DNA from: Brachybacterium epidermidis
Lineage (GTDB): Bacteria > Actinomycetota > Actinomycetes > Actinomycetales > Dermabacteraceae
Reading direction: 5' to 3'
Assembly (NCBI RefSeq): GCF_015209585.1
Contig: NZ_JADEYR010000020.1
Coordinates: 1-41,504, forward strand
DNA length: 41,504 bases
Part shown: positions 8,103 through 16,206 of the stretch, one piece after another
Layout of the letters: every line of letters starts with the position of its first letter
Numbering within the stretch: the first letter of the stretch is position 1
Made by a program: the position numbers and the translations under genes
Notes under the pieces: model-generated
Databases searched by the model: none
Told to the model about the DNA's origin: nothing
What the model saw: only the letters and a program-made list of their open reading frames with translations

Positions 8103-9808
8103 CCTCGAGATTTCACGGGGGTGTGGTCTCGCCCGACGGACGGCATAAAGAAAGGTGCTCCTGGCCTGGGATGATGCGGGGTGTTGAGTCTCGTAATCCC
8201 TGGCCGGAAGGAGCACCTTTCAGGTGTCCCACCCTACCTTGTTCTTCTACCCCCGTCCGCGCGTGGACATCGCTGAGGTCCCGGCGGCCGCGCATGCGGG
8301 CGCGGTGCTGCTGACCGGCACGATCCACGCCACCGGCCTCGCCCCTTCGCTGCGTGAAGCTCTGGATCCGTGGACGAAGCCACTGGCCGAGCATCACGCC
8401 TCGAAGGTCCTGCTGGACCTCGCGATGACTCTCGCGATCGGCGGCGAGCACGCTTCGGATACTGATCTGCTGCGATGCGAACCGGGACTGTTCGGAGACG
8501 TCGCCTCGGCCCCAACGATCTCCAGGAACCTGACCACGCTGGCCGAGGACGCCCCCGCCGTGGTCGAGGCGATCTCCCAGGCCCGCCGCATCGCGCGGGA
8601 ACGGGCCTGGGCACTGGCCGGCGACCACTCCCCGGTCCGCAGGGTCAGTGCGCAGAATCCGCTGGTCATCGACCTCGACGCCACCCTGATCAACGTCCAC
8701 AGCGAGAAGGGGCAGGCTGCACCGACGTTCAAACGCGGCTTCGGTCACCACCCACTGTGCGCTTTCCTGGCCCACGGCAGCGAAGGAACCGGGGAGCCGC
8801 TGGCGATCCACCTGCGCCCCGGCAACGCCGGTTCCAACCCCGCCGCCGATCACATCACCATCACCAGGCAGGCCCTTGCGCAGCTCCCGGCTGGTCTGCT
8901 CTCCTCCGGCGGAAGGGGGTCGAAGAAGGTCCTGATCCGCACCGACGGAGCCGGTGGCACCAAGGCCTTCGTCAAGTGGCTGACCGGGCAGCGTCTGGCC
9001 TACTCAGTCGGGTTCACCCTCCCCGCGAACACTCCCGACCTGCTGGAACGTATCGATGAGGCGAAGACGTGGACTCCTGCCTACGACACCGACACCGACG
9101 GGATCCGCGACGGAGCATGGGTCGCGGAACTGACCGGGCTGCTGGATCTTCAGGGTTGGCCGCCCGGGATGCGGGTGATCGTGCGGAAGGAACGTCCTCA
9201 TCCTGGGGCGCAGCTGCGGATCACCGATCACGAGGGGATGCGCATCACCGCGTTCGCGACCAACACCCCGCGCGGCCAACTTCCCGTGCTCGAGCTGCGA
9301 CACCGCCGCCGCGCACGATGCGAAGACCGGATCCGCAACGCCAAGGACATGGGCTTGATGAAGTTCCCGCTGCAGGGCTTCGCGCAGAACCAGGTCTGGT
9401 GCCAGATCATCCAGCTCGCTAGCGAGCTCGTCGCCTGGATGCAGACCATCGCGCTGACCGGCCATGATGCGCGGAAGTGGGAGCCCAAACGGCTCCGCGC
9501 ACGGCTGTTCGAGATCCCCGCGACCCTCGTGCGCCGCAGCCGGCACAACCTCCTCCACCTCGCCCAGCACGCTCCCGAAGCCCGCACCGTCCTAACCGGC
9601 GTCAACCGGCTCCGCATTGCCGTCGCGCAGACCTGATCCGGCAAGGCCGCCCGTCCCTACGACCAGCAGCATCTCTTCTCGGGAGTGGAACCCGACCGCC
9701 CGCAACGGACACTGCGACGATCTGTCATACCCGAATGCCAGAATCAGCAGCTGAACACCGGCAACGACGCCGACCGCGACCGCTCACCAGCCCGATGAAA
9801 GATCGAGG
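8103..9808 (+). mobile_element. IS1380-family insertion sequence, copy 1 (in hsdM)
   Basis: A complete 1706-bp element. Its ends are imperfect inverted repeats: CCTCGAGATTTCACGGGGG at the left and, read inward from the right, CCTCGATCTTTCATCGGGC. It encodes one transposase and is bounded by CTAA duplications at 8099-8102 and 9809-9812. It is inserted in hsdM in the opposite orientation. A second copy of exactly the same length lies inverted at 12124-13829; the two differ at only 11 positions found by direct comparison, all between about 8711 and 9065. Confidence 0.95.
8224..9636 (+). CDS. IS1380-family DDE transposase, copy 1
   Basis: An intact 470-aa transposase that moves the element by cut-and-paste. 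Visible landmarks of the DDE catalytic core are VIDLDATLINVHS (first Asp), KVLIRTDGAGGTKAF (second Asp) and the C-terminal RCEDRIRNAKDMG (probable Glu region), followed by QNQVWCQIIQLASELVAWMQ, typical of IS1380/IS1677-type proteins. The start is the GTG at 8224, giving MSHPTLFFYPRPR. A hairpin-like upstream segment (GGTGCTCCTGGCC ... GGCCGGAAGGAGCACC) may include the ribosome binding site and limit expression. Copy 1 differs from copy 2 at nine residues. Confidence 0.93.
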   Translation: MSHPTLFFYPRPRVDIAEVPAAAHAGAVLLTGTIHATGLAPSLREALDPWTKPLAEHHASKVLLDLAMTLAIGGEHASDTDLLRCEPGLFGDVASAPTISRNLTTLAEDAPAVVEAISQARRIARERAWALAGDHSPVRRVSAQNPLVIDLDATLINVHSEKGQAAPTFKRGFGHHPLCAFLAHGSEGTGEPLAIHLRPGNAGSNPAADHITITRQALAQLPAGLLSSGGRGSKKVLIRTDGAGGTKAFVKWLTGQRLAYSVGFTLPANTPDLLERIDEAKTWTPAYDTDTDGIRDGAWVAELTGLLDLQGWPPGMRVIVRKERPHPGAQLRITDHEGMRITAFATNTPRGQLPVLELRHRRRARCEDRIRNAKDMGLMKFPLQGFAQNQVWCQIIQLASELVAWMQTIALTGHDARKWEPKRLRARLFEIPATLVRRSRHNLLHLAQHAPEARTVLTGVNRLRIAVAQT

Positions 9809-10350
9809 CTAACCACCTGACGGGGGGTGAAGAACTCCCCGGCCTTCTGGCCTGCCCCTTCCGCGAAGTATTTGAGCAGGTACTCGTATGCCTGGCCCAG
9901 CATGTCGTGGGACACCTCGTCGGGGTTGAGGTTGAGCCCGTCAAAGGATGAGATGAGGTTGCGGAGGTGCTCCTCGGGGAGGCGTTCCTTGTTGCCCCAC
10001 GCTGCGTCACCGAAGATGCCAGCCAACTTCTCGGCGTTGGCTTGGGCGATCTTGTCCAGTGCCTTCTGGATGCGTGCCCCGAGGTTCGGCAGCGTGCTGC
10101 GGGCCACGTCGTTCCAGTGCGTGCCCTCCGGGAGATCGAAGCGGTGGTAGTCCGCCTCGATTTCGTCGTTGAGGGCATCTCCGAAGTCCGCGACCGCTTG
10201 CTCGTGCTCCCACGTCCAGGTGTCACTGATCCACTTCCAGAACAGCATCGGGAACATGTAGGTCATGAAGTCGGCGTGGGCCACGGGGCCGCGAAGCGCA
10301 TTCGCGGCTGACCACAGGCGCGACTCCAGGTGCTGCTGGGAGATGGTCAC
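9809..10350 (-). pseudogene. hsdM: hsdM, 5' part (interrupted by IS1380 copy 1)
   Basis: The N-terminal 180 or so residues of HsdM, beginning at a GTG at 10350 (MTISQQHLESRLWSAANALR) with AAGGAAG six bases upstream. It carries the HsdM N-terminal helical domain (HADFMTYMFPMLFWKWISDT) and ends at GEFFTPRQVV, the conserved approach to the SAM-binding motif, where the IS begins. The frame continues a few codons into the element before stopping at 9784. Its native promoter is probably lost too, because an IS256-type terminus begins only 65 bases upstream at 10415. Confidence 0.92.
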
Positions 10351-10414
10351 AGGTGCTTCCTTGTGGATGGTCGGACGACGGGCCTTACAGGACCCATGAG
10401 TGAAGACTACAAGC

Positions 10415-10442
10415 GGGCCTGTCAATTTGTCTGTGTAAGCGG
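10415..10442. repeat. Orphan IS256-type terminal repeat
   Basis: GGGCCTGTCAATTTGTCTGT and the next eight bases match the left end of the IS256 element at 14077 (one clear mismatch in the inner 24 bases, same orientation). The body of this element is missing: base 10443 is the first base of IS3-C. It appears to be the stub of an older IS256-type element into which IS3-C inserted, the remainder having been deleted. Confidence 0.7.
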
Positions 10443-10451
10443 TGTCCCGCG

Positions 10452-10849
10452 TCAAGTAGTTGGCAGGATTTCCTTGGTTTTGAATGTCGGGGTGGTGGGG
10501 TCGGCCAGGCCCAGGTGCACCTCCTTGGGCCGGTTCCATGAGATGGCCTCGTGGGGCCGGAGCTCGTTGTACTCGATCCGGTAGTCCTCGGCCCGCTCGG
10601 CGAGCACGATCGCGTCGTCAATCTCGTCCAGGTAGAGCCGTTCGTACTTCAGCGTGCCGAAGCCGCGTTCACGGGACCCGTTCTGCCCCGGGGTCTTCAC
10701 TCGGGTGCGCACGTGGTGTAGCTCGGGGTGGGCGGCGATGAAGGACTCGAAGCGGAAGGACCGGAACGGCCCGCCGTTGTCCGTCACGATGGTCACCACG
10801 GGCAACAGCTCACCGGTCTCGGGATCGACCGGGCAGGCCTCGACCAGCG
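10452..10849 (-). pseudogene. IS3-C orfB, C-terminal piece
   Basis: The last third of an IS3-family integrase-core transposase: LPVVTIVTDNGGPFRSFRF with the second catalytic Asp, then KTPGQNGSRERGFGTLKYE with the catalytic Glu, ending ILPTT. It is separated from the rest by IS3-B. Removing the intervening elements joins ADYEAMFGHP to LVEACPVDPETGELL in frame and gives a 316-aa orfB, so this element was functional before being hit. Confidence 0.9.
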
Positions 10850-10900
10850 GGTTGAAGCGCCCTGGGTTCCGTTCCGAGTCTCAGCAAGGAGAATCGGAGC

Positions 10901-11212
10901 ATGCCCAAGAAGTTCAGTCCAGAGCTGCGTGACCGTGCCGTGCGTATGGTCTACGACCGTCAGGTACGCGAGGGTGGTCCCCGTGCAGCATCGATCCGTG
11001 CGGTCGCCCCGCAGCTCGGTGTCGGCGAGGAGACGCTGCGGATCTGGTGCAACCGCTACGGCCCCACCGAACCAGCCGGCCCGGGAGAGCCGCTCGAGGA
11101 GGAGCACCGCCGGCTCCGGCGAGAACTCGCCGAGGCGAGACGCGCGAACGAGATCCTGAAAGCCGCCTCGGCGTTTTTCGCAGCGGAACTCGACCGCCCC
11201 ACGACGAAATGA
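10901..11212 (+). CDS. IS3-B transposase orfA
   Basis: A 103-aa OrfA with a helix-turn-helix (MPKKFSPELRDRAVRMVYDR, then LGVGEETLRIWCNRYG) and a C-terminal leucine-zipper-like helix (EEEHRRLRRELAEARRANEI) that mediates assembly in IS3 transposases. The ATG at 10901 is preceded by AAGGAG (tcagcaaggagaatcggagc). Its stop overlaps the orfB ATG (ATGA). A slippery G-TTT-TTC at 11173-11179 in the orfA frame would allow a -1 shift producing the OrfAB fusion, the active transposase in this family. Confidence 0.9.
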   Translation: MPKKFSPELRDRAVRMVYDRQVREGGPRAASIRAVAPQLGVGEETLRIWCNRYGPTEPAGPGEPLEEEHRRLRRELAEARRANEILKAASAFFAAELDRPTTK

Positions 11213-12123
11213 TCGCGTTCATCGACATGCATCGCGATCAGTTCGGGGTCGAGGCCATCTGCCGCATCCTCGGTGCGACAGAATGTGGGTTCATCACCTC
11301 CCGCGGATACCGCGCCTCCAAGAACAGGAATGCTTCCGCGCGCAGCGTTCGGGACGAGATCCTCATAGAGGAGGTGCAGCGGATTCACCAGGAGAACTAC
11401 AGCGTCTACGGGGTCCGAAAGATGTGGCACGCGATGCGGCATGCGGGATGGGACGTCGGTCGCGACCAGGTGGCACGACTGATGAGGATCGCGGGACTCC
11501 AAGGCGTCCGGCGAGGCCGTAAGCCCGTCACCACCCGCCCTGGAGCCGGACCGGATGAGCGCCCCGACCTTGTGGAACGGAAGTTTGCCGCGGACCGTCC
11601 GCGGCAGCTCTGGGTCGCTGACATCACCTACGTCCGGATCCTCGCCGGATTCTGCTACGTCGCATTCATCACCGATGTCTTCAGTCGGAGAATTGTCGGC
11701 TGGGCGGTCGCACCCACACTCCACACACAGTCTCTACCTTTGCTCGCACTGGAGCACGCACTTCTTTCCACTGGTGCAAGCAGGAATGATAGCGGATTGG
11801 TTCACCACTCCGACAGGGGCAGTCAGTATGTCTCACTGGCCTATTCGGACGCTCTCATCGCAGCGGGGGTGAAAGCATCAGTCGGCACCGTTGGCGATAG
11901 CTACGATAACGCCCTGGCCGAGACCGTGAACGGTCTCTACAAGACGGAACTGATCTACTCGAAGCGGATCTGGGATTCGGTCAGCGAAGTCGAGTTGGCG
12001 ACGATGGGCTGGGTCCACTGGTGGAACACGACCCGGCTCCACGAAGCGCTCGACTACCGCACTCCAGCGGCAGTCGAAGCGTCCTACACTCACCCCACGA
12101 CGACCGCGCCCGCGACCGTCTAA
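11209..12123 (+). CDS. IS3-B transposase orfB (integrase core)
   Basis: A 304-aa catalytic part of an IS3-family transposase. It has an N-terminal HTH_21-type region (QRIHQENYSVYGVRKMWHAM) and an rve DDE core: RQLWVADITYVRILAGFCYV (first Asp), GLVHHSDRGSQYVSLAY (second Asp) and GTVGDSYDNALAETVNGLYK (Glu). The start used is the ATG at 11209; the -1 frame is open from further upstream, so the fusion product can be made. The stop TAA at 12121-12123 forms three of the four bases of the CTAA duplication of IS1380 copy 2, leaving orfB intact. Confidence 0.92.
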   Translation: MIAFIDMHRDQFGVEAICRILGATECGFITSRGYRASKNRNASARSVRDEILIEEVQRIHQENYSVYGVRKMWHAMRHAGWDVGRDQVARLMRIAGLQGVRRGRKPVTTRPGAGPDERPDLVERKFAADRPRQLWVADITYVRILAGFCYVAFITDVFSRRIVGWAVAPTLHTQSLPLLALEHALLSTGASRNDSGLVHHSDRGSQYVSLAYSDALIAAGVKASVGTVGDSYDNALAETVNGLYKTELIYSKRIWDSVSEVELATMGWVHWWNTTRLHEALDYRTPAAVEASYTHPTTTAPATV

Positions 12124-13829
12124 CCTCGATCTTTCATCGGGCTGGTGAGCGGTCGCGGTCGGCGTCGTTGCCGGTGTTCAGCTGCTGATTCTGGCATTCG
12201 GGTATGACAGATCGTCGCAGTGTCCGTTGCGGGCGGTCGGGTTCCACTCCCGAGAAGAGATGCTGCTGGTCGTAGGGACGGGCGGCCTTGCCGGATCAGG
12301 TCTGCGCGACGGCAATGCGGAGCCGGTTGACGCCGGTTAGGACGGTGCGGGCTTCGGGAGCGTGCTGGGCGAGGTGGAGGAGGTTGTGCCGGCTGCGGCG
12401 CACGAGGGTCGCGGGGATCTCGAACAGCCGTGCGCGGAGCCGTTTGGGCTCCCACTTCCGCGCATCATGGCCGGTCAGCGCGATGGTCTGCATCCAGGCG
12501 ACGAGCTCGCTAGCGAGCTGGATGATCTGGCACCAGACCTGGTTCTGCGCGAAGCCCTGCAGCGGGAACTTCATCAAGCCCATGTCCTTGGCGTTGCGGA
12601 TCCGGTCTTCGCATCGTGCGCGGCGGCGGTGTCGCAGCTCGAGCACGGGAAGTTGGCCGCGCGGGGTGTTGGTCGCGAACGCGGTGATGCGCATCCCCTC
12701 GTGATCGGTGATCCGCAGCTGCGCCCCAGGATGAGGACGTTCCTTCCGCACGATCACCCGCATCCCGGGCGGCCAACCCTGAAGATCCAGCAGCCCGGTC
12801 AGTTCCGCGACCCATGCTCCGTCGCGGATCCCGTCGGTGTCGGTGTCGTAGGCAGGAGTCCACGTCTGCGCCTCATGGATACGTTCCAGCAGGTCGGGAG
12901 TGTTCGCGGGGAGGGTGAACCCGACTGAGTAGGCCAGACGCTGCCCGGTCAGCCACTTGACGAAGTCCTGGGTGCCCCCGGCTCCGTCGGTGCGGATCAG
13001 GGCCTTCTTCGACCCCCTTCCGCCGGAGGAGAGCAGACCAGCCGGGAGCTGCGCAAGGGCCTGCCTGGTGATGGTGATGTGATCGGCGGCGGTGTTGGAA
13101 CCGGCGTTGCCGGGGCGCAGGTGGATCGCCAGCGGTTCCCCGGTTCCTTCGCTGCCGTGGTCCAGGAAAGCGCACAGTGGGTGGTAACCGAAGCCGCGTT
13201 TGAACGTCGGTGCAGCCTGCTCCTTCTCGCTGTGGACGTTGATCAGGGTGGCGTCGAGGTCGATGACCAGCGGATTCTGCGCACTGACCCTGCGGACCGG
13301 GGAGTGGTCGCCGGCCAGTGCCCAGGCCCGTTCCCGCGCGATGCGGCGGGCCTGGGAGATCGCCTCGACCACGGCGGGGGCGTCCTCGGCCAGCGTGGTC
13401 AGGTTCCTGGAGATCGTTGGGGCCGAGGCGACGTCTCCGAACAGTCCCGGTTCGCATCGCAGCAGATCAGTATCCGAAGCGTGCTCGCCGCCGATCGCGA
13501 GAGTCATCGCGAGGTCCAGCAGGACCTTCGAGGCGTGATGCTCGGCCAGTGGCTTCGTCCACGGATCCAGAGCTTCACGCAGCGAAGGGGCGAGGCCGGT
13601 GGCGTGGATCGTGCCGGTCAGCAGCACCGCGCCCGCATGCGCGGCCGCCGGGACCTCAGCGATGTCCACGCGCGGACGGGGGTAGAAGAACAAGGTAGGG
13701 TGGGACACCTGAAAGGTGCTCCTTCCGGCCAGGGATTACGAGACTCAACACCCCGCATCATCCCAGGCCAGGAGCACCTTTCTTTATGCCGTCCGTCGGG
13801 CGAGACCACACCCCCGTGAAATCTCGAGG
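12124..13829 (-). mobile_element. IS1380-family insertion sequence, copy 2 (inverted, in IS3-B)
   Basis: Same length (1706 bp) and same ends as copy 1, in the opposite orientation, flanked by CTAA at 12120-12123 and 13830-13833. It is inserted between the orfB stop and the right inverted repeat of IS3-B. The target sequences of the two copies share CTAACCAC. With copy 1 it forms a 2.3-kb-spaced inverted pair that could recombine to invert the segment from 9809 to 12123. Confidence 0.95.
12296..13708 (-). CDS. IS1380-family DDE transposase, copy 2
   Basis: An intact 470-aa transposase, identical to copy 1 except for nine residues between about 163 and 292: G/E, H/Y, A/D, P/T, V/A, K/Q, A/D, D/H and K/Q (copy 1/copy 2). 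The catalytic landmarks VIDLDATLINVHS and LIRTDGAGGT are retained. The start is the GTG at 13708. It is not visible from sequence whether the differences affect activity. Confidence 0.93.
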   Translation of the reverse strand: MSHPTLFFYPRPRVDIAEVPAAAHAGAVLLTGTIHATGLAPSLREALDPWTKPLAEHHASKVLLDLAMTLAIGGEHASDTDLLRCEPGLFGDVASAPTISRNLTTLAEDAPAVVEAISQARRIARERAWALAGDHSPVRRVSAQNPLVIDLDATLINVHSEKEQAAPTFKRGFGYHPLCAFLDHGSEGTGEPLAIHLRPGNAGSNTAADHITITRQALAQLPAGLLSSGGRGSKKALIRTDGAGGTQDFVKWLTGQRLAYSVGFTLPANTPDLLERIHEAQTWTPAYDTDTDGIRDGAWVAELTGLLDLQGWPPGMRVIVRKERPHPGAQLRITDHEGMRITAFATNTPRGQLPVLELRHRRRARCEDRIRNAKDMGLMKFPLQGFAQNQVWCQIIQLASELVAWMQTIALTGHDARKWEPKRLRARLFEIPATLVRRSRHNLLHLAQHAPEARTVLTGVNRLRIAVAQT

Positions 13830-13860
13830 CTAACCACGGAACGAAACCCAGGACGCTTCA

Positions 13861-14076
13861 GGTGACCGAACATGGCCTCGTAGTCGGCCAGGGCCAACTC
13901 GATCGCGTCGATCGCGTCGTGCTGGTTCCCGGTGGGCGAAACGTGGAAGGGGTGCTCGTACTTGGACCAGTAGTCCCGGCACCCGGCCAGCCGCCAGGTC
14001 CCTCCGGTGGTGGTCTCGAACTCGCTGAAGTCCAGCTGCCAGACTTGGTTCGGGCCTGAGGGCTCGGTGGCGAACG
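13861..14076 (-). pseudogene. IS3-C orfB, central piece
   Basis: About 70 codons of the integrase core: TEPSGPNQVWQLDFSEFETT with the first catalytic Asp, then TWRLAGCRDYWSKYEHPFHV and IELALADYEAMFGH. It lies between the IS256 element on the right and IS3-B on the left. Joining it across IS256 (after removal of one GGCGAACG) continues ERRKAAFA into TEPSGPNQVW without a frame change. Confidence 0.88.
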
Positions 14077-14109
14077 CGGCCTGTCAATCTGTCTGTGTAA
14101 GCGGGGTTG

Positions 14110-15496
14110 TCACAGGTAGGGGTTGATCCGGTCGGGGTAGGCGGCAGCGAGCTGGGCGAGGGCCTGCTTCCAGTTGGTGACGACCTGGCCCTCGACCAGC
14201 CGGCCGGATGCTCGACGCTGGTCGGCGGGCTTGCCACGTTCCTTCTCCCGCTCCAGGGCGCGTTTGTCCTCGATGTTGCAGATCGCCAGCCACAACAGCT
14301 TCACTGCCGCGTCCGTCGAGGGGAAGTGCCCGCGGTTCTTGGTGACCTTCCGCAGCTGGAAGTTCAACGACTCGATGCTGTTGGTGGTGTAGATGACCTT
14401 GCGCAGCATCGGCGGGAATTGCAGGAACGGCGTGAACCGCTCCCACGAGTTCGCCCAGGTCGCCACCGTGGACGGGTACTTCTTCCCCAACTCGGAGGCC
14501 TCATAATCGGCCAGAGCATTCCTCGCGGTCTCTTCGTTGGGGGCGGTGTAGATCGGCTTCAACGCGGCGGCGACCTGTCTGCGGTCGGAGTAGGCCACGA
14601 ACCGCATCGCTGCCCGGATCAGGTGGACCACGCAGGTCTGGACCATCGAGTCCGGCCACGTCGCCTCGATAGCCTCTGGGAGCCCCTTCAGGCCGTCGCA
14701 GCAGACGATCAGCACGTCCCTGACGCCCCGGTTGGCCAGGTCCGCGCAGACGTGGGCCCAGAACGCCGATCCCTCGGTGTCCTGGACCCAGATGCCCAGC
14801 ACGTGCTTGATGCCCTCGAGGTCGACTCCGACGGCGATGTAGGCGGCGCGGTTGAGGACCTGGTTGTTCTCTCGGATCTTGATGCGGATCGCATCGAGAT
14901 AGATCACGGGATAGAACTCCTCCAGCGGCCGGGTCTGCCAGGCCAGGACCTCCTCACTGACCGCGTCGGTGATATTGGAGATCGTCTCGTGGGACAGGTC
15001 CGTGCCGATCGTGCTCGCCAGGTGGTGCTGGATGTCCCGGATCGTCATCCCGCCGGCATAGAGGCAGGGGGCACCTCCCGCCGCTCTGCGGCGGGGGGAT
15101 GATCATGTCATCCAGGCCCCCGAGCCGCCGCTGGCCCTTGGGGACCAGGCGCGGGGTGAACGACCCGCCCCGATCTCGCGGGACGTCCAGCTCGATCGGC
15201 CCGACCTCGGACTCCACGGTCTTCGGGGTGGTCCCGTTGCGGGAGTTGGCGTGCTTCGGCGCCTCGCTCGAGCCCTTCTCGTAGCCCAGATGGCTGGTCA
15301 GCTCGGCCTGCAAGCCCCGCTCGAGCGCGGCCTTGACCAGCGCGGGCACGAACCCGCCGTCACCGGTGAGCTCGACGCCGCCCGCGTCGATCTGCGCGAA
15401 CAGGGCATCAAGCTGCCCTGAGGCTTTCAGCTGCTCGACCAGATCCCGACCAGTGGGCTCACCACCGGCCTGCTTCTTCTCGTCGGTCATGGTCAT
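14110..15496 (-). pseudogene. IS256-family (mutator-type) transposase, frameshifted
   Basis: Two overlapping frames together make a full-length transposase. The N-terminal frame (15496 down to about 15098; ELTSHLGYEKGSSEAPKHAN, then LDVPRDRGGSFTP) ends its homologous part at GGLDDMII. The C-terminal frame (about 15063 to 14110; LYAGGMTIRDIQHHL, IYLDAIRIKIREN, VLIVCCDGLKGLPEAI, IYTTNSIESLNFQLRKVTKN) carries the DDE core. Between them, a GC-rich palindromic stretch shifts the frame by one. As written the gene cannot make one continuous protein. The C-terminal part has an in-frame ATG at 15048 and could be made separately. Confidence 0.88.
15064..15097. repeat. Short GC-rich palindromic insert in the IS256 transposase
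   Basis: The stem CCCGCCGC (15077-15084), loop TCT and stem GCGGCGGG (15088-15095) form a perfect 8-bp hairpin, flanked by GGGGGCACCT on one side and extra G residues on the other. It occupies the place where other members of the family would have about one codon between DDMII and LYAGG, a net gain of about 31 bases. It resembles REP-like or other short palindromic mobile repeats; I saw no second copy in this window. Confidence 0.6.
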
Positions 15497-15547
15497 GATT
15501 CTTACCGTTCCTCTCGGTACGGCTTACACAGACCATCTGACACGCCC

Positions 15548-15892
15548 GGCGAACGCGGCCTTGCGCCGCTCGGCCAGCTTCCGTCGCTCCCGTTGGTACT
15601 GCGCGGGCAGAATCAGCCCCTCGTCGCGCAGGATTCGCAGCACGGTCGCCTCGGAAACAACATGCCCGTCGTGGCGGACCATCGCCCAGATCTTCCGATG
15701 CCCCCACGCCGGATGGGCCAGCGCGTGCTTGACCACCAGTTCCCTGGCGGCCTGCCGTGCCGGTTGCGGCCACGGTCCCTTCACCGCCGTCCCGGTGCGG
15801 GCCTTGGCCTGCCAGCGGCGCCAGGTCCGCTCGGGCATGTCGAAGAGCTGGCAGAACCTCGCGGTCGACATGCCCGCTTCCACGCGGATCAC
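15548..15892 (-). pseudogene. IS3-C orfB, N-terminal piece
   Basis: The N-terminal 115 codons of orfB, starting at a GTG at 15892 that overlaps the orfA stop (GTGA). It contains an HTH region (MSTARFCQLFDMPERTWRRW) and an HTH_21-like region (HPAWGHRKIWAMVRHDGHVV). It ends at ERRKAAFA, where the IS256 element is inserted. The frame runs a few codons into IS256. The three pieces together give 316 codons plus stop. Confidence 0.9.
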
Positions 15893-16206
15893 CTCGAGGT
15901 CCTCGAAGGGCCCAGCCGGCCCTCCGCGGACTTCTTCCACACCCTGGCCTCCAGGTGTGCCTCGCCCAAGGCCTGGGTCAGCTCGGCGACCTCGGCCTCC
16001 AGCTGTTCCTCTCGGGAGGATGGTCCGGACCTGCCGGCCACCAGGGCGGTCTTGCCGGCTTCCAGGAACTCGGCCTTCCACCGTCCGATGGACTGCTCAC
16101 TGACTTTCTCCTTGCGTGCCGCTTCGGCGATGGACATCTCGCCGGCCAGCACGCTCAGCACTATCCGGGTCTTCTTCTCCGCCGGAATCGAGGGTGGTCT
16201 ACCCAT
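15889..16206 (-). CDS. IS3-C transposase orfA
   Basis: A 105-aa OrfA: MGRPPSIPAEKKTRIVLSVL, a helix-turn-helix (MSIAEAARKEKVSEQSIGRW) and a coiled helix (SSREEQLEAEVAELTQALGE). The ATG at 16206 is preceded by GGAGAG. The reading frame is intact, but its orfB partner is in three pieces, so the product alone cannot transpose the element. It could still bind element ends and act as a repressor, as described for some IS3 OrfA proteins. Confidence 0.85.
   Translation of the reverse strand: MGRPPSIPAEKKTRIVLSVLAGEMSIAEAARKEKVSEQSIGRWKAEFLEAGKTALVAGRSGPSSREEQLEAEVAELTQALGEAHLEARVWKKSAEGRLGPSRTSR

Larger units (their letters stand above)
10853..13860 (+). mobile_element. IS3-family element B, inserted in IS3-C and carrying IS1380 copy 2
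   Basis: Its inverted repeats are TGAAGCGCCCTGGGTTCCGT at 10853 and, read inward from 13860, TGAAGCGTCCTGGGTTTCGT. The target duplication is GGT (10850-10852 and 13861-13863). Without the 1706-bp IS1380 copy and one CTAA it is 1298 bp. It encodes overlapping orfA and orfB on the plus strand. The IS1380 copy sits exactly between the orfB stop and the right inverted repeat, so both genes and both ends survive and the element may still be mobile, carrying the IS1380 copy as cargo. Confidence 0.92.
14077..15547 (-). mobile_element. IS256-family element inserted in IS3-C orfB
   Basis: About 1471 bp. The ends CGGCCTGTCAATCTGTCTGT (left) and, read inward from the right, GGGCGTGTCAGATGGTCTGT form an imperfect inverted repeat that continues GTAAG in both. 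The flanks GGCGAACG at 14069-14076 and 15548-15555 are an 8-bp target duplication, the size expected for IS256. The single transposase gene is frame-broken by a 34-base palindromic stretch at 15064-15097. The exact ends are placed by the best fit of repeat and duplication and could be off by one base. Confidence 0.85.

Noticed and set aside
8113..8853. 246-codon frame antisense to the IS1380 transposase (and its twin at 13079-13819)
   Set aside because: Present in both copies only because the transposase is; no start signal or family features.
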